Below, in pieces: positions 13,384 through 25,053 of a DNA stretch of 64,000 nt; the stretch's first letter is position 1; every line of letters begins with the position of its first letter. The notes under the pieces are model-generated. The model ran no database searches, was not told the origin of the DNA, and worked only from the letters and a program-made list of their open reading frames with translations. Origin of the DNA: Ceratodon purpureus (Eukaryota > Streptophyta > Bryopsida > Pseudoditrichales > Ditrichaceae); contig CM026430.1 of NCBI GenBank assembly GCA_014871385.1, forward strand, positions 17,046,995 through 17,110,994. The letters run 5' to 3'. The position numbers and the translations under genes were made by a program.

Positions 13384-16300
13384 CTAGGCAGACAAAAGTG
13401 GTTTGGGTTTGGTATAGATCGTGAAACCACGGCCTGAGAGCGCGAGGTCCCAAGGACCATCAGCTGGAGTCCATTCGGTGCTTCCTAATCGCACGCACAG
13501 CTTATTATCAATGAGTGCTGAGTAACCATCTTTATCTGCTTCCAGTATCGTTACGTGGGATCGGCTATGGATCTCTTGTGTCTTCCGAATCTTGATCTGC
13601 GCGGTAGGGAAATAAGCTTAGTGCTCGTATGATTGCCGCGAAATCGAACAACAGGACATGTGGTTACAGTTAGGGTTGACAACCTTTACCTACAAAACAA
13701 GATATGGAAACAACAGACGTGTTGAGGAATCAGATGCGATGCTATAATCCAAGGTGCAATTTCAACCAGTTTCAGAGGAATTCTCACCAAATCTAGAATA
13801 GACTGCTTCAGACCGCTGCTCCACTCATATAAATGGTCATAAAAGACAGATGGTAGGCCTGGATGAGTAAGGATGTAAGCGTAACCCTGCGACAGGCCAC
13901 CAAAAAGGACGAGGTCATTTCCATCGAAACCTTCCATACCTCGGAACCAGGAATACTTTTAGGATGAGAAATGCGATAACAAAGTATAATCTAAGAAACA
14001 ATACCAACACACACAAAATTGCTAACATTGACCTTCAGCAGATGCATGTGAAAAGTACCTGCGCAACACATTTACGTGGGAATGGCCAATGTGCCTGTAG
14101 ATGCAATGGGGAGTGGCAGTCAATGATTCAAGTCTCCAGACGTCGCAGACTTGCGCACATTGAGAATAAGACTACTAGGTAAACCAATCCAACTCTATCA
14201 CTTGGACAAAGCCATTCTAATTCCACCAATTTCAAAAGACGAGAATGATCCATAAGATTACTAGGAAATAAAGCTGCCTCTCTTAAAGGAGGTTTATGCT
14301 TCAAACCTGAGTAGACCCGGTATCATGATTATCTATGAAGGTAACAGCCCTCGAAGGCCATACACCCAACAGCCCGGATGGGCGCCCCTGCACATCGCGA
14401 AGTCGGTACCACTCCTTCTTGGCACATGCTTCCTGCAATCGAATGGGATGTCAGCGCCCATAAAATAGGTCAAATGCAAGTAGTTAACATAACCTGTCAA
14501 AAACTATTTGTAAAAATTTGTTTTACTTTATGATATAGTAAATCCATGATGGCCTATCCACATTCCTTCTAAAACTGATATGGCAGATCTTACCTGCAAG
14601 ATAGCCTTCGTGGTAAAATCAAACGCGCAAGATAAGCCACCAGTGCCATCAATCCAATCAATAGTTCGCTGCCTGTGAGCATCTGCGTAAATTGACTATG
14701 TTAGTATTTCTCTGTTTCAATCGCTGCAATCAGTGCCACCAGAATTTTACAATGTAGCATAAATAAGGATATAAAAGCCAGAGAAGCACATTTAGCAAAA
14801 GCGCAAACCTTGGTCATAATCAAGAATGTACTTGGGCCCGGTATATTTGCAAGTGTCCCAGTACTCGCCAACGGCCAATCTAGGTTTCGAAGCTTCGATG
14901 TAGGCTTTCACAAATCTGGGACTATACCTGCGTACAGTTCTCACATACACCTATTCTTTCAGGTAACACCATTATAAGGTACTCGCTGTTGTCCCGTTGT
15001 ACCTATGCTCCAGAAAGAACAGATTTGAAATCCAAGGACGGGCAAAGCTTACTAAATACCTTACCTGAAGAGAAGAAAAGAAAAGCACCATATGTTCCTA
15101 AACATCAAATCCAGTGGTTGACCAATTAGCACTGAAGTATATCGTACACCACTGGAGATGATCAACTCACCCCTTGGCAAAGTCGAACCGAAAGCATTCG
15201 AAGCCTACGTCCTTGAGCAGCCATTGCAGCCAATGCTTCAGGTCATTTGAAACAACCTCGTTGGAGTGGTCTAAGTTGGGTATGCCCTTGAAGACTTCTA
15301 TGCCTGTGCTTGGCTTTCCCTGCCAACAGAAAAGGTTCAGCAGGATCAGACATAGCATTTTCTCCAAGTTTAAGTTTTCCTTGATACATGAGATTTTTAA
15401 CGAGAAGTGGGAGTAATAGCGCACAAGTGAAAACCCCACTTGACCATGATATTCAGAGGTAATTTTACCAGCCCTCCAGAATCTGATGTCACAGCATATT
15501 CATCCCAAGGCATGCTCCAACCATCATAACGGTTGTACAAATCTCCGACTCCCCGTGTGCTGCCTACTCGATGGTTGATCACTATATCTGCCATCGGTTT
15601 CAAGCCGTTTTTCTTCATGTCTCGCAATAAACTCTTCAATTCAGCTTCACTACCATACGCCGAGTTCAAATTGTATAGATCCTTTGGAAGGTATCCTGAA
15701 CATCAACGGGCGACGACATTTATTAAGGCTTCTTTAAGTATAATTTTTACAAATTTGTTTTACAAACTTGTTGAACTTCATGGACTTTTAAAGATGACAT
15801 ATTGCCACTTCATAGAATAAAGCACAAGATTTGTGAAATCTATTACAAGATCAGCTAAAAATCCTGATGTAAACTTAAGGGCCCACCAAAAGCCTGGAAA
15901 TCTGACCTTGCGGGGCCAACGAATCACAAATAGGGGGTAGCCACATAGAGGTGAACCCCCAAGAAGCAAGCTCTGGCACCTTCTCTTTGAGTGTGACCCA
16001 CCACCGTTGCTTATGGGACTCCCAGTTAAAGCCCTGAGACAAGAGGAGCAATTTTCTGAGTACAGCAGTTTTGGGTGGTCCGTTTTCATCCTCCTGTTCT
16101 CCCACCTCATCCTCCTAGAACGAGCTTAAATATCCAAAGGACTACATCATTCTGTCGGAATGATATACCTGAACGAAAATTTCTTTGCCTTTGCGGACGA
16201 GATCCTCTCCTGCCACCAGGAGTGTACACGACATAAGTTAGTTCTAGAATAAAATAATTGGCCATCTTCGGAATTCCACATTAAACTGTGACATGGTCAA

Positions 16301-18144
16301 GTCTAACCGCCTTGTGTAGCAGCGCCAAAAATTAAATCCTGACATAGTCAACTCGAGCTGCCTTATGGAACAAGGCGCAACTGAAGTCAAAATATTTCAA
16401 GCCTGCTACAGCTAAGTTATAAGTCTTACCACTATCGTCGAATTGTGAGTCCTCCACCTCTTCTACCTGCATACCATAATCGTTAGTTAGGTCGTTTTGC
16501 GCAAAAGCAATTATCCATACACTCAATATACGTGAAAGCTAAGATGAGTCTGAACAGGACATACTCTTGTCTCAATACTCTGAGTCTGTTCGGAGTGCGC
16601 TTCTTCCTTGGTCGACTCTGAATCTTCCTTCGTTAAATCTTCCTGTAACACTCAAATAAACTCTCAGAGACTCCACTCGCTTGCAATAATTCAACCCTGA
16701 ACATGCCAATATCCCTCAAAAACGAATCGGCTCTTTCATATCGGCGAACTTGTTCTGAGCGATGCCGAGGGCATCAAGATCTTGACCAAATCTTACTCTC
16801 ACCTTCAGCTCCTCCGGAGATTCCTGTGATGGCGTGAGGTTCTCTGAGCTATCATCCTGTAGATGTGAATCTTTGCCTTTACTTTCTCCAGCTCCATCCA
16901 CCTGTGCAAACGTCCATATAATGATTTCTCATTTCCACATTGTACTAGAGATATTGTCTTTATCCAGGAGATATTGTCTTTCTCCAGTTCCTCGCATGTA
17001 AGAAGGGCAAATTTACGTCTTCTCATTCTTGAATTTTAGGTTCGCCTCTAACCAAGCAACCCTGTCTCGATAATTCACTAGTCCACCGTGTTAAACTTCA
17101 GCAATTAGTGGTGAATAAAATTTTTAAAACTAAGGTACGAATATAATTCTTCACGACGTAAGCTTTGATAAGAGCAACAAAGGGCTTACCAGTTCCTCCC
17201 CATCAAATGTTGTCTCTCCGACTGATAGACAACCACTTAAGCGGGGCCATTTCACTGCGCATTCACTACCTCCGAGTAGTGACTCCAAGGATCTTTTCAG
17301 ACAGGATTCACTCTTGAATCCTGCACATACATGCGAACGTTAGAATGCGGGGTCGGAATATGAACAAATTAGACATTAAGAATTTTGTTAAGGGACTAGA
17401 ATGATTTGGAGAATTTTTAGGCCCTTGCGATGAAGTAAGCATAAAGTACGCCTTCATCCGTGAGGAAACATAGCAAAACTGCTGATTCAAGTACCTGAGG
17501 TTGGGGTTGCCTCCATGTCCTGGGGCTTCAGAGCCTCAGTGAGCAGCAGGAACATTGTCAAATCCTTGCACAGCCTGTTTTCTCTGTTACAAAATAATAA
17601 GAATGAGAGTAGACGCAAATATTACAATTGCGCCAGATCTATACTAAATTGATACCACATTAGCCATGCACGGCTGCAATCTGTATATCTAGCAATAAGC
17701 AATCGCAATAACCTTGAGAAATGAAACAAGGCCTTTGTCGTAACCATCAAGCGACGAAATGCTCTGAAAATAAAATTCACTGCATCGTAACTTGAACAAC
17801 GGTGTCGGGCATACATCATGCATAAAAAAGGAATAAATCGGTCCATTCAATGACGCTACAGTGTTCTTAATTTAAAAACGGCGGCTATTTATACGCCACT
17901 CACGTCGCTTACTAGACGGCGGTCCTCAACCAAATTCACTAGGAAATCCAATTACAAGGAATTTTAAATACCACAACTGCAAGTTCATGATCAATTCATA
18001 CACTGTAGTTCTATATATTTGATTCAAAAACCTCTGTAGGATTAAAAATTAGCTCTGTCATAAAGACAGGACGTACTTGAAAAACAAAGCACTGTGAAGA
18101 CGACTGCAGCGAGCTCCTTGGCACACATCGCCAGACGCCGCCAT
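13384..18144 (-). CDS. AMY: Alpha-amylase, plastid-type with acidic N-terminal extension
   Basis: Glycoside hydrolase family 13 endo-amylase cutting alpha-1,4-glucan. Seventeen exons close in frame to 616 residues: 18077-18144, 17713-17763, 17495-17574, 17190-17320, 16803-16901, 16565-16642, 16430-16466, 16169-16209, 15907-16114, 15469-15695, 15171-15319, 14809-14927, 14594-14682, 14307-14432, 14059-14094, 13788-13886, 13384-13596. The catalytic barrel starts near residue 205 ([12 protein letters not shown]) and has MADIVINHR, nucleophile D386 in FRFDFAKG, acid/base E411 in AVGEYWD, and D496 in FIDNHD. The C-terminal domain ends [16 protein letters not shown]. The first 40 residues are S/A/R-rich and could be a plastid transit peptide. 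Residues about 105-195 are an acidic low-complexity linker. It is shorter than Arabidopsis AMY3 as I recall it (about 890), and no tandem starch-binding module is obvious. The two first exons are the least certain. Confidence 0.92.
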
Positions 18145-19155
18145 CGCAAGCCAGCCGAGAACAACGTCCCAAAGGCTGTCAGAAATTTAATTCAAAAATC
18201 CTTCGTAACCGCATTCTCCAAAGTCGCTGCCTAAAGTAAGAAGACAAAAAAAACAGCAACCAGATCGAGGTCAACAATCACGAAACATTTTTTTAATTAA
18301 AAACGCCGTCTCACTTCCAAAAGCTTCCGTAATCTCACTCTCCTCCTCACGGGAAAAATCACGGATCCATAGCCAGCATCGCAGAAACTGCGACTCCACC
18401 AAACCGTAACAAAAAATAAATAAATGCGTAATGCTCCATTCGCTCCCGAGTCCAATCAACATCCACATACAAGTACACCTGAAGCATACAAAAACGCGCA
18501 TTTCCTCCCACGGCCAAAACTACGTTCGAAGCATACAAGTAGACAAAAGTAGCCGCTAGTGCTTGTGAGCACGCACCTGATTCGGGACACTAAAACAATA
18601 CCAGGATCAAGAAAAGCAAAATGCGACAAAGATGCTCATAAAACACGTTGCAAGACGAATTACGCAGAGCGAGGTACCTTGATGAGCTTTGAACCGAGGC
18701 GCAGTCGAATGAAGGAAGGAAGCGTGATAGCAACCGGGATCCAAGGTAGAAAAATGGCGCAAGGAAAAGAGACACGCTTCAAACGTGTTGGACAAAGAAT
18801 TTCCGGGATGATGCAGGGAAGAGCAGGAAGCCGTGCCGCAAGAGGGGAAAGGCGAGAAAGAGCTCGAGAGAGAGGGAGAGAGAGAGGGGGAGAGCGAGGG
18901 GGAGAGAGAGAGCAACCGAACAACGGAAGGCGGAGTGGGAAAGCGTGCCCGCCTGGCCACAGGAAGCACAGCAACCAAGGAAGGGGGAAGAGGGAAGGGG
19001 GCCACACTGCCACTCCCCTCCGCGCACTCGTCAGTCGTCACTCGTGGAGGTCACTGGTGAAGTGAGAGAGACGGCGGGTGGCCCGCCTCTTCGCCGGGTG
19101 ACTATTCCCTGAACCCGTCACTCGCCCTGCACTGGGTCACATATTCGGACACCTT
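18145..19155. promoter_or_regulatory. Upstream region of the amylase gene, with a GA-rich tract
   Basis: This segment lies just upstream of the amylase start and should hold its leader and promoter. At about 18840-18912 the plus strand is almost pure purine (GAGAGAGGGA repeats), so the amylase strand sees a CT-rich tract, common near plant transcription starts. The overlapping frames on both strands here reflect this low complexity and are not supported as genes. Confidence 0.45.
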
Positions 19156-19298
19156 TAGGGTGGAATGTCCTTAAACCAACCCCTGTCCTTAAACCACCCA
19201 CTTCTACACCCTTTCTACATTTCAGGGGATGAAATGTAGGACAGGTGTAGAAGTGGGTGGTTTAAGGACAGGGGTTGGTTTAAGGACATTCCACCCTA
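19156..19298. mobile_element. 143-bp perfect hairpin (foldback) element
   Basis: The left arm 19156-19210 and the right arm 19244-19298 are exact 55-base inverted repeats (ends TAGGGTGG and CCACCCTA). The inner part pairs almost fully as well, leaving a loop of about 5 bases near 19224-19228. Inside each arm TGTCCTTAAACCA occurs twice, 17 bases apart. CTT at 19153-19155 recurs at 19299-19301 and may be a 3-bp target duplication; the outermost TA on each side allows a TA duplication instead. It has no coding capacity. Perfect arms imply a young or actively conserved copy. It is either a foldback MITE or a locus making hairpin RNA. Confidence 0.65.
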
Positions 19299-22200
19299 CT
19301 TCCCCTAAAACCATTAGAGTCTGATTATCAACCTTTTTGGTGCAGTGACGCTTTTGGATACGCAGCCTTGAGTGGTCGAACACCGGCGCTCCCAACGACA
19401 CACCCGAAGTGTGTGAGAGAGAGTGGAATGCGTGGGTGATGTTGGCTTGATACCCGCTTCATACCTGTGAAATACTGGGGCACGCGTCCCGAAAATAGAC
19501 CATGATACTGTACAGCGTCGGTGCCCGGGTCCAAGGTTGTCCACCTTTTTCTTTCGGTGAGACGTCTGCACGAATCACAGACTCACCAACTTTGCTGGAA
19601 CTTCATTGTTTGTTTCCACTTTCCTTTGAGGAATTCAGGATTCAATGAGGACTCTATTCTGGAATTCAGGGCTTTCCGAGATGGAGGTACTGTAGCAGGC
19701 CATGGAGTTGGGGGTATATCTGAAACTAGGATATTCGTTTCTTCAGGGCCACATTTTTATAAAATAATGATTTTCTGCATTTAGTGGTTGGATTTTGTGA
19801 AAACCATTCCATGATTCAACCAGGCCGAACTACTTGACCAAACCTCAAGGCTTATAATGTGGTCATCTATCTATCTAATTTGTAGACTCGACGGGTGACT
19901 GGTTCGAACATGTGGTAAGTTTGTATTTACTTCATACTAGATTTGATGCATATGACCCAAATCCAGCAGAGTAACGATGGCAAGTTTGTCGACTTCGTAT
20001 GTGTTGTGAAAATTGTAGTGTCATTGCACGGTCTCCCAAAAATAATTCAGGAAAAACTAAAGCAGAAAAAAATTCAGAATTGGCATGGATGTCAAATATA
20101 ACTAGGTCCTCCCTCCACTGTTGTTCCAAACCTGAATTATAACATACAAAGATGTGCATTGGAATAACACTTCAAAATCAAAAGTAATTAAAATCAAGTC
20201 TTCTGTGTCCTAATATGTGTGATTTTGGATTTTTCAATCTTAAATTTCAAAATTTGCTTGGCTTCATACTTAGTGAAATACCGGTAGTCCTAACAAAATC
20301 CAATATTCTTGCAAATTATGGCTCAATTGGTGGTTGATGGTTGGCAGACCTTATAAATGTGCAGAGTTAAAATGGTGGCTACCTCAAACATCCCGGCGAT
20401 AAACTTTGCCCTTGTCTTGATGACAAACGGGGGCAGGCCCAATAAATATATTAAACTATCTAGAATTAATTAGGTGGAATCCCTAGACTAATTTGGGGTC
20501 CTTTGTTCCATTAAAAGTATAAAAATTATTAATTTGGGCCCTTAGATTTCTCAAAATTAGAATTAGAGAAGGGAGAAAAAGGTGGAGGAGGACGGGGGAG
20601 GCCCCACCTGTCTGAATGATGAGGGCGAGGTTTATTGTTCGGACTCATACATGATCACAAACCTTATTCGTTAAATATTTGCCATGTAAAATCTTTATGC
20701 CATCTAAATTGATATGTGCAGCCAAGGCAAGTACTTTAGCTAGATTTAAACCACTTCATGCCAATAAAAACATTTAGTCGAAATTGGAAGAAAGGGAAAG
20801 GTTTTACCAAATTATACATTATCCTAATAATAATTTTTTGGGTTTACACAATGAACAAGTTAGATTGGAGCCTATGGTATATTTTGGAGAATTGAAAATT
20901 TATTGAAAATTCTATATGTATGGCAAAAGTGGATCATTTTTTCTCACAACTCCAACTCTTTGGAAATGCATACGTGGTAAAGCCTCGTTTTTCACTATCC
21001 AACAAATTTTATTTTATTTTTCAAGCATTTGAGATATGACATTCGAATATTTTTATAAAAAAATTACAGACAATCAAAACTCTCGGTCTTTTTTTTTATG
21101 ATTTATTATTGGGCTGTAGTATTCAAATTATTACCATTGCTTTTATATGGGCTGTAACCTTCTTTTTTGGGTTCACACCAAAACAATAAACTACAACTTG
21201 CTTACAATCCTATAGTTTCAAGGATAATATTTAACCCCTAATTGGTTGTGACCATTTCTCACCAAAAATACTCCAAAAAAGTTCATTTCATAAGCAAGAG
21301 TGACCAAATAAAATTTCTTTTGCGTTTCTAACCGTATGATCTGACTTAAGACTTCTAAAAAATCATGCACAAATAACTTTAATAAATTTAACTGCTCGGA
21401 TTATAAGATAATAGAGTTTGAAGTAAAAACATTGTTATTTTTTATCTTTTCAAACAAGATCAACTAACTTTAACTTTTCTTCAGGTAATTGGAGGTTTTG
21501 TACTAAAATGATGTACATGATGTTGGTTACTTGTGCACAAAATTTTAGATTTAAAATAAAGGCATAGCATTGTGAAAATCAATGTATAAGGAACATGGGT
21601 TCATGTTATTGTTAATATTCATTCTATTTTTTTGATAAACCTTTTTTTTTTAGAATAAAAATCCATGCGGTCCAAACAAAGTTCATGTCTATTCTTGAAG
21701 TAAAAGAAAAAAAAAGAACAAAAAAGAACAAAATCTCTATCTTTTATGTGATGAAGAAAAAACTTTTTTCATACTTGACAAAAATAAGATAAAACTTTGG
21801 CTCCTTACAGAATGAAAATCTTTCACAACATGAGATTTTTTTATTTTTTTATTTTTATTATATATAATCTCAAAACAAAACATGTTAGTTTGTTGCATTA
21901 AAAATCCCAAAGGTTGTTGAAAGGTGTATCAAAATTGTTGGGGTGAAGGATTCTTGCGGTGGTAGTACTAGATTTTGAGTACTATATAAGAAAAAACAAA
22001 TTGTGCATTGATTTTGGTTTTTTTTCTATATATATATATATTTTATTATTAAAATAGAGTCCAGACAAAGTCACGCTAAACAAAGTCAGTCTAACACATA
22101 CAATCATGTCAAAAGTTAGCCCTACAATTTACAATGCAATGACAATTCAATATCATATACATGTCTTCTTAAAAAAGAGTGGTCCAAAGTATTATTATAC

Positions 22201-22440
22201 CATAATGAAGCCTAATAATAGCCTCTACATGAAAAAGGTGTGGACACACTTCAGATAGGGCAATGGAAAACTATTACTAAACATAGGTCTTATTCTCTAT
22301 AATTAGACTCATATAATTTAGTTTCACAACCTTCCTCCTAGTTCTAAAAATAGGTGAAAACCCGAAGGCAATTACTCACAAAGTAAAGTTGTAGTGATCA
22401 CTTGAAGTTCACTGTCGTTTACTCTAGTTTACTTGGAGTG
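19299..22440. other. Spacer between the hairpin and the small membrane protein gene
   Basis: The part from about 19320 to 19760 is GC-richer but has no frame with recognisable protein sequence. From about 19800 to 22400 the sequence is AT-rich, with long A and T runs and no coding or RNA gene signal that I can support. Confidence 0.5.
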
Positions 22441-22873
22441 AAGTAAAAATCACATATCATGTCTTCCAGGTACTGTAATAACATGGTCACCCAGCCCCCT
22501 CCCTCCCTCCCTCCGTCCCTCCCCCTTGAGGCTCAGGGTATGTGGGTATGTATGTTTGTCATATGTGTGCACATGAGCTTCATCATCGGGAGGGGAACTG
22601 TCTCGGCTGCAGCTCAGCCAGGCTCCAAAGATCAGGCACCGTCACTTAGTCACTCACTCACTCACTGATCACTCTCCACTGAGTCACTCACTCTCTCTCT
22701 CTCTCTCGCGGAGCAGCAGGCTCCACGCTTGTCGACGGACCCTCCCTCCCTCCCTCCCTCACTGCTCGCAACGCTCGCCCGCCTGCCCGAAACACCACTC
22801 AGGCTGCTCCGCAAAACACTACTCCCTCTGCCTTGCACTCCCGCTGTTGCTGCCACGCGCTCGCGCTCCAGCC
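22441..22873 (+). promoter_or_regulatory. Promoter/leader region of the 71-residue protein gene
   Basis: CCCT repeats at about 22497-22533 and 22741-22760, CACT repeats at about 22650-22667 and a CT run at about 22690-22707 precede the start codon. This pattern of pyrimidine-rich microsatellites near the start recurs upstream of other genes here. No TATA box is obvious. Confidence 0.4.
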
Positions 22874-24032
22874 ATGTCCAACGAGTACGTCGCCGTCCCC
22901 TTCCCTCCTTGCTCCAACATCTCTTCTCATTCATTCTCTTATCATCTGCTTGGCACCGTCTCTTACTCTCTCCTTCGGTGCAGTCTGGATTCTGTTGTCC
23001 GAATCAGAAGCTGTAGCTCTATTCGTCTTAAAGAATTAGGGTTTACTTGGGATTTTCTCTGTTTGTTTGGTAATATTCTTAGGTTTTCTTTGGTGATGAT
23101 TGAATATTTTAGTATCGGCTCCGCATGATCTTCTTCTGTACATTATGAAGAATTTTCTATCCGAATTTGAGAAAGCACGGGAGCAGTCACTCTCTCTCCC
23201 TCAGTCAGTACGTAGGGTTTAAGGTTTTGAAAAGTTTTATAAATATCAGAATTTCAGGTCTGAGATGGGATGGGATTGATGTTCTATGAGTTTTCTTGTG
23301 GATCTGCTAGGTTCAACTTGGTGTTTCCATTTCCATTATTTTTTAAAAACGTCATGCTTGACGAATCTTTGGTTTTTTCCAAGCTGTACACTTCTATAGA
23401 ATTGTTTTGTTGGACGCAACACAATATCTCATTGTTGGAAGCCATGATCTCTATTGCAGGTTGGAAGTCCGCAGACGGGAACCGAAGAAGCCTCCCTTCA
23501 AGTTTCTAGTGCCGCTTCTCTACGCCCCTGTTCTGCCCTTGAGTACGTTCTCACATCTCTTCTCTTCTGTTTTGAATTGAAATTTTGTAGAAAGAATCGT
23601 CTTGCGTGGTATCGTGAAATCTAGAGATGCTGCTTGTTTCAGTGGGAGGTTTCGAACCACTTATGAGGTGATTAGTTCTGCTCTGAGCATATAGTGTAGA
23701 ATATCACATGTTGTTCATACAAAAGGCCAAGGTATTTTTTTGGAAATAAGCATCTAGCTTATTGACCGTCAACGACTCCCCAATGTGCAGTAAGGATTGG
23801 CTTGAGGAGGCAGCCTGTTTTACGAGACCGGCTATTTGGAGTTGTACTTGCGGCCGGACTTTTGCATGGTGGCTACCTTGTGTATCCTTTTCCACAATGC
23901 ATGCTATCTATTCATCTACTGTTTTTATATACCTCGTTTGTGTCACTAATCTGTAGATATTTTCCAAAGCGTGTGTTCAAATCCTTGACAAACTGATACA
24001 GCACGGATCTTTACGACCAGGAGAGCAAGTAG
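22874..24032 (+). CDS. Small basic membrane protein, 71 residues, function unknown
   Basis: Four exons close in frame: 22874-22884, 23460-23542, 23791-23881 and 24002-24032. The first exon holds only 11 coding bases, in a good start context (GCCATGTCC). The product begins MSNELEVRRREPKKPPFKF, then a proline-bearing hydrophobic stretch (FLVPLLYAPVLPLIRIGL, about 19-36). After a basic turn comes a second hydrophobic stretch (LFGVVLAAGLLHGGYL, about 45-60), and it ends TDLYDQESK. Two short membrane helices joined by a basic loop are likely. It looks like a conserved family of about 70-residue plant proteins, but I cannot name it; a mitochondrial or ER membrane subunit would fit. Exon chaining is supported by phase at every junction. 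Confidence 0.75.
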
Positions 24033-25053
24033 GCTACATTCATGGCCCTCGTTTACCTTGTTAACTACTTATTTATTTGCGGAGAAAACCGCCAGGTGCA
24101 GCTCCGACACAGGGGCGCACAACCCTCATTATGAACACAATCACCAGCATTAGAATTCTTAGTTACATGCACCAGTGCTTTGTTTTCCTAATCCCGACTT
24201 TCGTTTCGGTCTGAGAGGATGCTCCCTACGATATAAACGAAATCTTACACAGTTTCCAAATCTGCCCAGTAAAAGGGAGTAACACACACTCTCTGATACA
24301 TACATACTCACATCTTTGTTCGAAACGACGTCTCCGTTTGGACAGTTTCAATGGATTGATATCTTTGTAAAACGAAGACAGGTTACGTCACACATAATTC
24401 AGGCTACTGGTCGTAAGACGAACATTCTGCGTGCCGCCTGTCGTCTACTCGAAAGGAAGTAGGACTTGAGAGCCCAAACTTGTGAAATTCCCAGAACGAA
24501 AGGCAAACCATCGCCCATGAGAATTCAAAACTCGTTGCACATCGCATCACATCACAACCAACTGCTGCCTCTTCAAATCTCCGGAGCGGTGATCAACTGA
24601 ACATGAACAGCATGTACTGTAGAGTAGTGTACTAGTGGGCCCGAAAACTAGGTGGGACCAGGAATGGACAGGGGTCATGGGATGAGGCACTGAGCCTGGT
24701 TCATTCGTCGGAGGCTGGGATGGCTGCCTCCACTGCGGATGGAGGTGGACACTGGAGAATGGAGATGGGAAATTGGGTAATTGGAATGAAGCCATAGATT
24801 GTGACTTGTGTTGCAGAATTCGTGTCTATGGTATGGCGGAGCTCATTTGCACCGACGTTGGCTGACGATCCACTCGGCACCAGGTCCACATCGCCACCAC
24901 CACCACCACCACCCCACCACCATTCCATGGCTGGGGGTCTGCACTGCGTTTGATCGTCCTAACTTGGAGGTGCCGCATTTGGGTCAGTTTTTTCTTCTTC
25001 AATTTTTTTTTTGGTGGCCGGAGACGCCTTTGTTTGCTGTGCAGCAGCTGGCC
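24033..25053. other. 3' flank of the small gene and promoter region of HslU
   Basis: The left part should be the 3' UTR of the 71-residue gene. The right part is the HslU promoter and leader, with a CAC-repeat run at about 24893-24915 and a T-rich stretch at about 24990-25013. The long frame entering the HslU start from 24808 is in frame with the ATG at 25054, but its upstream part has no protein-like character. Confidence 0.45.

Noticed and set aside
18559-19065. 168-codon plus-strand frame opposite the amylase promoter
   Set aside because: It is dominated by R/E/G codons from the GA-rich repeat, with equally long frames on the other strand; no protein family resemblance.
20396-20440. Purine-rich AAACGGGGGCAGG piece resembling the polypurine tract of a copia-like LTR element
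   Set aside because: No flanking repeat pair, primer-binding site or element coding sequence is visible nearby, so a fossil element cannot be supported.
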